A stretch of 64,000 nt of DNA from Marinimicrobium sp038419845 (GTDB lineage Bacteria > Pseudomonadota > Gammaproteobacteria > Pseudomonadales > Cellvibrionaceae): positions 310,001 through 374,000 of the forward strand of contig NZ_JBCAQT010000001.1 of assembly GCF_038419845.1 (NCBI RefSeq), in the 5' to 3' direction. Shown here piece after piece: positions 58,901-64,000 of the stretch. Every line of letters begins with the position of its first letter. Position 1 is the first letter of the stretch. The notes beneath the pieces were generated by a model that saw only the letters and a program-made list of their open reading frames with translations, had not been told where the DNA came from and ran no database searches. The position numbers and the translations under genes are program-made.

Positions 58901-59422
58901 TTAGCGGATGACGAGCTGACCGCGAAGCTGCAGGTCGGTGCGGTGTGTGTCCACCACCATGAACAGCTGATCGAAACGGGCGGTCGCCCCGCCCAGCTGG
59001 TTGGTAGGCACGTAAATACCACCGCCGACCGACATCAACCGCTCGAGCTCATTGGACACGGAGTCAATGGACGAGACAATTCTCTCGGTGGTTTCCTTAT
59101 CCTTGAATACACGCCCCTGCCCGGTCAGTAACAAGTAGTTGTCGCACTCGAGCAGCCATTGCTTGCGTTGCTGCAGGTAGTTGCGGATATTGCGGATACC
59201 GCCCTTATGACCGGTTTCAAGCTTGCCATCCCGATATTTCTGCAGACTTTCGCGCGCGCGCAACAGGAAGTCGACGCTGGTGTCCTGGCAATAGCTGGCA
59301 TTGAGGTAGCCGGGAAAGTCGACATTGTGTTCTTCCATGGCGGCATTGCGCTTGCATTCTTCATCGCACGCCAATACCGGCAGGCAAAAGAATAACAGTA
59401 AGAGAGGAGTCAGTTTTTTCAT
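58901..59422 (-). CDS. Secreted hypothetical protein
   Basis: 173 residues with a signal peptide (1-18, KKLTPLLLLFFCLPVLA). The cleavage region VLAC could be a weak lipobox. The mature part is helical (SVDFLLRARESLQKYRDGK, LQQRKQWLLECDNYLL) and ends in a TDLQLRGQLVIR strand. Two N-terminal Cys (CDEEC) may bridge. The AT-rich upstream region (59423-59600) presumably holds its promoter. Family not recognised. Confidence 0.75.
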   Translation of the reverse strand: MKKLTPLLLLFFCLPVLACDEECKRNAAMEEHNVDFPGYLNASYCQDTSVDFLLRARESLQKYRDGKLETGHKGGIRNIRNYLQQRKQWLLECDNYLLLTGQGRVFKDKETTERIVSSIDSVSNELERLMSVGGGIYVPTNQLGGATARFDQLFMVVDTHRTDLQLRGQLVIR

Positions 59423-59608
59423 AGTCGTGCCACTGGTTTGTTATAAGATTTCGTACCACTGTCACCAGATATAAATTATTTGGGTGCCACGGTCAATAGA
59501 GTGTGATGAAAGTCACCTCTGTTATTAGAAAATAGTCTAGATCCTCGGATCTTATAAAAAATCGCTGTTAAAACGCCGCCGACGAGTGGGTTGTCAGGCT
59601 ATGACGGG

Positions 59609-61852
59609 TTACTCGGTTTCTCCGCTCCTGGCGTCTTTCTGCTCCTGGTGGTGAGCCGCCAGCAACCAGGCATAAATGCCCTGCACTTGCCGGGCGAACG
59701 CCTCGGTGGAGTTCTGTCGGGCGAACTCCTGGGCATTGTGCGCCAGGGTGTCGCGCAAGCCGTCATCCTCGAGGCATTGGCGGACACGCTGGCACCAGTG
59801 ATCCAGGTTGTCCGGGGTCTTATAGCCGTTTTCTCCCTCGCGAATGACGTCATCGATGCCGCTGGAGCGAATGGCGACGACCGGCACTCGCGCCGCCATG
59901 GCCTCCAGTATGACCATGCCCTGGGTTTCGGATTTGGAAGCAAAGACAAACAGGTCACCCAGGTGGTAATACAGCGCCATATCGTCCGGGGGCACCGAGC
60001 CGGTAAAACTCATCCAGTCATTGAGCTGCAGTTCGTCGAGGCGCTTCTGCAGGCGTTTGCGCTGGTGTCCGTCGCCGATCATCAATAAATGAAACGCCGG
60101 AGCCTGCTGATCCCGCAGTCGGGCGACGGCATCGATGAGAAAGTCGATGTTTTTCTCATTGGACAGGCGCGACACGCTGACCAGGATTTTGCGATCTCCC
60201 AGCGCCAGTTGATCTCTCAGTTCTTTGACCTGTTCGGGCTTCACGGCCTGGAAACGATCGAAGTCGATGCCGGTGGGCTGAACGAACACCGAGCTCTTCA
60301 CCCCGATCATGCGCAAGTACTCTTCGGCCGAATTGGTCGGTACGATGACGCCATCGCAGCGGTTGGCAAAGCGCTTGATCAGTGCGTGGGATATCAGGTT
60401 GCGGAACAGTGCGCCCGGCAGGGGCACAAAGTGGGCGTAGTGTTCCAGGCGCGTGTGGTAGGTGTAGACAGCGGGGATATGCAGCCGGTGGGCGATCCAC
60501 AGACCCAGAGAACCGAGCCAGATGGGGTGGTGCAAATGGATGATCTCCGGCTTGAAACGGCGCACCTCACGGCGGATACGGGCCAGGAAAATATTGGCCA
60601 GGCGAAATTCACGCCGGGCACCCAGGGTAAACAGGGACGGAACCCGGATGATCTGGTCCTCATCGGCGGAGGTCTCCCGGTAGCGGGGGGCCACGATAAT
60701 GACCTTGTGGCCCAGTTGGCGCAGACCCCGGCGCAGGCGCTCGATGGACAGGGGCACTCCGCCGATGAAGGGCAGGTAGTTGTTGGTGAACATGGCCACG
60801 CGCAGCGGCCGGTTCAGCCAGGGCGTCGGATCGAGGTCAAAATTGGGGTAGTAGTCGCGCTCCACAAACACCAGTTGGTAGAGCTTGATGGCGGCCAGAG
60901 CCAGCGCACAGACCAGCAGAATAAAATTGACATAGCTGACGTAAAAAAGCGAGTAGACAAAAAACCACAGGCTCTCCAGCTGCTTCAGTATCGGATTCTG
61001 ACCAATATCCAGAGGCTCCAGCTCGGTGTGTATCTGGCCGTCCTCCACGGTGACTTTGACGTAATGATAGAAGCTGGTTTCATTGTTCAGAACCAGACCG
61101 CCCGCACCGCCCGTGGTAATAAACAGCGTCTCCCGGTCCAGCTGGCGTGAAAACACGGGGAGGTTGGCGGAAAATACCGCGTCGACCGGGTGCCGGTGTA
61201 TGAGCTCGAGTAGCGCTTCGCGAAAAGCGGCGGGTCTGAGGTAGTGGTCCTGCCGTTCGAACAGCAGTGGTTTCTGAACCTCGTGAATGGGATGGCCCAT
61301 GAACAGAAAGGTCGGGCCATTGGAGTCCTGTTGCAGCACGCCTTTCAGCCATTCGATCTGCCAGCGCCAGGCGGTTTTCCCGGTGGTGTCGAGAAATATG
61401 AACTGACTGTCGCCCAGGGTAAAGTTGTAGAAGTAGGGGCCAAAGTGCTCATAGAACCGGAAGGTTCCGAAATCGCCGTACTCTTTCTCGCCAAAGGTCA
61501 GCAAAAAGGGGATCTCGAGGTGGCTCAGGGTGCCGTACAGGGCCCGGTAATTGTCTTCACCGCCACTGCTGACCGCATTCCCGGCCGAGATCATGAAGTC
61601 CACTCCGGACTGGTTCAGCTCCGGAACGATCCGTTGTTCGAAAATCCCCACGGAGTTGTTGATATTGCCCACGACGGCAAAACTGAAGCGATTCGGGTCA
61701 GACAGTTTGTCCTGCAGTTGTGACAGCTGTTCGGTATGAATATCGTCAAACGTGGGCTGGGACAGGTTCAGGTAGACCTTGTAGCCGATCAGAAACAGAA
61801 CGATGCCCAGATTCAGATAGAACAACCATTTGAGTGACCGTTTTCCCATCAT
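59609..61852 (-). CDS. Fusion: degenerate metallophosphatase domain + GT4 glycosyltransferase
   Basis: 747 residues. An N-terminal membrane helix (10-28) leads to a calcineurin-like phosphoesterase fold (about 55-280) outside the cytoplasm. A second membrane segment (about 298-328) leads to a cytoplasmic GT4 glycosyltransferase (about 350-735) with YLPFIGGVPLSIERL, HLHHPIWLG, VPTNSAEEY, VSVSRLSNEKNID and ASKSETQGMVILEAMA intact. The phosphoesterase metal motifs are replaced (VVGNINN for GDxH, SAGNAVSSG for GDxxD, FGEKEYG for GNHE, ANLP for GHxH). Overlaps the downstream membrane-protein gene by 4 bp. Confidence 0.85.
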   Translation of the reverse strand: MMGKRSLKWLFYLNLGIVLFLIGYKVYLNLSQPTFDDIHTEQLSQLQDKLSDPNRFSFAVVGNINNSVGIFEQRIVPELNQSGVDFMISAGNAVSSGGEDNYRALYGTLSHLEIPFLLTFGEKEYGDFGTFRFYEHFGPYFYNFTLGDSQFIFLDTTGKTAWRWQIEWLKGVLQQDSNGPTFLFMGHPIHEVQKPLLFERQDHYLRPAAFREALLELIHRHPVDAVFSANLPVFSRQLDRETLFITTGGAGGLVLNNETSFYHYVKVTVEDGQIHTELEPLDIGQNPILKQLESLWFFVYSLFYVSYVNFILLVCALALAAIKLYQLVFVERDYYPNFDLDPTPWLNRPLRVAMFTNNYLPFIGGVPLSIERLRRGLRQLGHKVIIVAPRYRETSADEDQIIRVPSLFTLGARREFRLANIFLARIRREVRRFKPEIIHLHHPIWLGSLGLWIAHRLHIPAVYTYHTRLEHYAHFVPLPGALFRNLISHALIKRFANRCDGVIVPTNSAEEYLRMIGVKSSVFVQPTGIDFDRFQAVKPEQVKELRDQLALGDRKILVSVSRLSNEKNIDFLIDAVARLRDQQAPAFHLLMIGDGHQRKRLQKRLDELQLNDWMSFTGSVPPDDMALYYHLGDLFVFASKSETQGMVILEAMAARVPVVAIRSSGIDDVIREGENGYKTPDNLDHWCQRVRQCLEDDGLRDTLAHNAQEFARQNSTEAFARQVQGIYAWLLAAHHQEQKDARSGETE

Positions 61853-62913
61853 GAGGCTTTGTCATGCTCCCGAGCGCTGAGGAGTTCCTCGTGCAGTGTC
61901 CGACGAAACAGCAGCAGGCCAATGATCATTCCCAGGTAAATGGTCAGCAGTCGCCAGGCGACAGTCACCAGAAGCAGGTGCTGTCCTCCCAGTATATCGC
62001 GAAAAAACCGCCCGAACAGGCCCTCGGAAATACCCGAGGCTCCGGGTGTGGGCGAGAAGTACATGACAAAGGTGGTCACCAGCAGCAAACCCAGGGTGGT
62101 GAGGTAGTCCACCGAGTACCCCAGGGCGACGATCAACAGGGCGGGAAAGCTGAACATGGTCAGTAGAAACAGGCCGGTAAAGATGATGGACAGCAACACG
62201 TACCGGGCGCCGCCGCGCCAATAGAGGCCAAAGCTGGTCGAGAACCTCAGCATTTCCCGGCGGGCCTTGTACTGCCAACGCCGGTGTCGCTGTTCACTGA
62301 TCAGGTGCAGTCGGTGCAGGCGGGACAGCAGCCCGCTGAGAGGGCCGATCAACCAGCGGGTGCGGAAAAACACAATGGCAAAAAATCCCAGATACAGGAA
62401 GATGAACAGTGAGAGTGCCAGGCCGATATCACGGCCGATCACTTCACCGTCCAGCGCGGGCAGCGTCAGCAGACAAACGGGTGTCAGGGTAAAAATGAAG
62501 GCGACGGCAAGCAGGGTGCGAATGGTGGTGGCGGCGGTGGCGTGCCCAACATGGACGCCCTGGCGCTTGAGGTACCATATCTGCGCAAAGCCGCCGCCGG
62601 TGGCCATGGGTGTGATGTTGGAGAAAAAAAGGTTGATGAATACCAGCCTCAGCACCGACGCGAATGGCAAATGGTGCCCCAGGGCCTTGAGGGTGTAGTG
62701 CAGTCGCAGCGCATCCGAGCCGTAATAAAGGCCGAGCATCGCGAGCACTGCCAGGATCACCCAGGGGTGAAGCAGTCGTGTGTCAAAGGCCAGCTCCTGC
62801 TGGGCCATCTGCTCATACACAATGTAGAGCCCAACGGCCGTCAGGGCGACAAACAGCACCCCCGAAAGCGCCAGTCGGCGCGTCGAGGTGGGGATGGAGT
62901 CAAAGCTGGCCAC
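61849..62913 (-). CDS. Lysylphosphatidylglycerol-synthase-type (UPF0104) membrane protein
   Basis: 354-residue protein with about eight membrane helices, matching the flippase-like LPG synthase TM domain family: LRLVFINLFFSNITPMATGGGFAQ and FSPTPGASGISEGLFG are its signature loops. No soluble synthase domain is present. It starts the pair with the GT4 fusion (4-bp overlap), so the two probably build and translocate a glycolipid. Exact substrate unknown. Confidence 0.88.
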   Translation of the reverse strand: MASFDSIPTSTRRLALSGVLFVALTAVGLYIVYEQMAQQELAFDTRLLHPWVILAVLAMLGLYYGSDALRLHYTLKALGHHLPFASVLRLVFINLFFSNITPMATGGGFAQIWYLKRQGVHVGHATAATTIRTLLAVAFIFTLTPVCLLTLPALDGEVIGRDIGLALSLFIFLYLGFFAIVFFRTRWLIGPLSGLLSRLHRLHLISEQRHRRWQYKARREMLRFSTSFGLYWRGGARYVLLSIIFTGLFLLTMFSFPALLIVALGYSVDYLTTLGLLLVTTFVMYFSPTPGASGISEGLFGRFFRDILGGQHLLLVTVAWRLLTIYLGMIIGLLLFRRTLHEELLSAREHDKAS

Positions 62914-62922
62914 TGCGCTGAC

Positions 62923-63309
62923 TTAGCTCAAGGACAGCAGAAAGCCCATCGGGTGCTTGCTGAAAGCGACGCTGACGATATAGAGAAAGACAATCAGTGC
63001 CGCCACCCAGGCGCCCGTGCGGACCGCCTTATTCGGGTGGCGAAAGGCCAACACACCGAGGCCGATGTACACGAACAGGGCGATGATCTTGGTCAGCAGC
63101 CAGGGATGTGCCCCCGGGGAAAGTCCCATCATGCCTGCCAACACCAGCGCGCTCAGCAGCAACAGGGTGTCGTTGATATGCGGCAGGATTTTGACCCAGC
63201 GCCGGCGCAGCAGGTCTGACTCCATCAGCATCCAGATTCCGCGGAGGGTAAAGCCCAGAAAGGAGAGCAGGGCGAAGGTCATGTGCAGGTGTTTGAGTAT
63301 GGGAAGCAT
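62923..63309 (-). CDS. SirB family membrane protein
   Basis: 128 residues from ATG 63309. Four membrane helices: HMTFALLSFLGFTLRGIW, INDTLLLLSALVLAGMMGL, WLLTKIIALFVYIGLGV and GAWVAALIVFLYIVSVA. Pattern of SirB2 (invasion gene expression up-regulator) proteins, whose function outside Salmonella is unknown. 9 bp upstream of the UPF0104 gene and probably co-transcribed from nth. Confidence 0.85.
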   Translation of the reverse strand: MLPILKHLHMTFALLSFLGFTLRGIWMLMESDLLRRRWVKILPHINDTLLLLSALVLAGMMGLSPGAHPWLLTKIIALFVYIGLGVLAFRHPNKAVRTGAWVAALIVFLYIVSVAFSKHPMGFLLSLS

Positions 63310-63322
63310 GGTGTGGACCTGT

Positions 63323-63994
63323 TCAGGGTTTGCGGACCAGTTTGGGTTTTTTGCGCACAGGGTAGCAGGTGCGACAGATATCGCACACAGTACCATCGCA
63401 GCCACGGGCCGAACAGTGTTCGCGCCCGTAGTAAATGATCTGTAAGTGCAGGGCGTTCCATCGGTCGCGTGGGAAGAGCCGTTTGAGATCCTTTTCGGTC
63501 TGTACCACATTCTTGCCGTTGGTCAGGCCCCAACGTTGCGCCAACCGGTGAATATGGGTGTCCACAGGAAAGGCGGGCTCGCCGAACGCCTGGGCCATGA
63601 CCACGCTGGCGGTTTTGTGGCCGACGCCGGGCAGTCGCTCCAGTGCCTCCATATCGGCGGGCAGCTCGCCTCCGTGCTCGTCGACAAGCAGGCGCGAGAG
63701 CCTGGAAATGGCCTTGGCTTTCTGTGGCGACAGGCCGCAGGGGCGGATGATTTCCTGAATTTTTTCCACCGGCTGTTCGGCCATGTCCCGGGGGTTGTCA
63801 GCCAGTTGCCAGAGCCTGGGCGTGACCTGGTTGACGCGCTCGTCGGTGCACTGGGCCGACAGCAGCACCGCGACCAGCAGGGTATAGGGGTCGCGGTGAT
63901 TGAGCGGAATGGGCGGGTCGGGGTAGAGCTCCTGCAACCGCTGCAGTATGTGTTCGACCCGCTCGGCCTTTTTCAGGTTGCTGGCTTCGGTCAT
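63323..63994 (-). CDS. nth: Endonuclease III (Nth)
   Basis: 223-residue DNA glycosylase/AP lyase removing oxidised pyrimidines. The helix-hairpin-helix LPGVGHKTASVV contains the catalytic Lys, and VDTHIHRLAQRWGL the catalytic Asp. LLSAQCTDERVNQVT is typical. The C-terminal Cys cluster (CSARGCDGTVCDICRTC) is present but its spacing differs from the E. coli C-x6-C-x2-C-x5-C pattern. The gene starts 6 bp from the window end. Confidence 0.94.
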   Translation of the reverse strand: MTEASNLKKAERVEHILQRLQELYPDPPIPLNHRDPYTLLVAVLLSAQCTDERVNQVTPRLWQLADNPRDMAEQPVEKIQEIIRPCGLSPQKAKAISRLSRLLVDEHGGELPADMEALERLPGVGHKTASVVMAQAFGEPAFPVDTHIHRLAQRWGLTNGKNVVQTEKDLKRLFPRDRWNALHLQIIYYGREHCSARGCDGTVCDICRTCYPVRKKPKLVRKP

Positions 63995-64000
63995 AGTGAC

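Noticed and set aside
1..64000. CRISPR arrays
   Set aside because: Repeated short hairpins exist, but no regularly spaced identical direct repeats and no cas genes.

Overview
This is a GC-rich chromosomal window from a gammaproteobacterium. Gene pairings such as nadB divergent from rpoE-rseA-rseB-rseC, sdhE-ygfX, alaA-msrB, and the PA2817-type gene beside a YadG/YadH-type ABC exporter point to the Pseudomonas/Cellvibrio side of the class. A pectinase lipoprotein and a secreted repeat protein would fit a polysaccharide-degrading, possibly marine, Cellvibrionales-like organism. That placement is inferred from gene content only.

Layout. 1-8.6 kb holds housekeeping genes: alaA, msrB, tRNA-Glu/tRNA-Gly, an ABC-2 exporter, queF and a MASE2-type adenylate cyclase. 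8.9-10.1 kb holds a YdjA-type nitroreductase, tRNA-Ser and tRNA-Arg with clear promoters and terminators. 10.3-19.8 kb is a defence island directly downstream of tRNA-Arg. It contains a type I restriction-modification operon (hsdM, hsdS, hsdR plus a YgjP-type metallopeptidase) and a three-gene cassette that reads as a toxin-antitoxin-chaperone (TAC) module: a putative toxin, an MqsA-like antitoxin with a C-terminal extension, and a SecB-like protein. 20-28.5 kb has a LuxR-type regulator coupled to an alpha/beta hydrolase, a 1537-residue lipoprotein (VWA, fibronectin-like and YCF48-like repeats) and a GH28 pectinase.

30-36.7 kb carries a complete ebo cluster in the order A-B-D-E-F-C, punctuated by two nested palindromes that share a conserved core. 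36.7-46.7 kb holds sppA, wrbA, a BrkB-family membrane protein, avtA, an HDOD protein, ygfZ, a diguanylate cyclase and sdhE-ygfX. 46.7-52 kb holds nadB and the sigma-E operon rpoE-rseA-rseB-rseC-arfB, with a visible sigma-E-type promoter. 52-54.2 kb holds an MJ1255/VC2487-type glycosyltransferase overlapping a PAP2 phosphatase, then dgkA. 54.3-56.8 kb is an overlapping operon of a ZorA-like ion-channel protein with a coiled-coil tail, a ZorB-like OmpA-domain protein and an unrecognised CxxC protein. 57-64 kb holds bolA, trhO, an operon joining a degenerate phosphoesterase-glycosyltransferase fusion with an LPG-synthase-type membrane protein, a SirB family protein and nth.

The most interesting items are the ZorAB-like three-gene operon, the probable TAC module with an operator over its start codon, the complete ebo cluster, and a class of hairpins whose arms vary freely while the loop keeps a GGA/TCC core. 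Next come a 268-bp long-inverted-repeat element with TA ends and the degenerate phosphoesterase fused to a glycosyltransferase.
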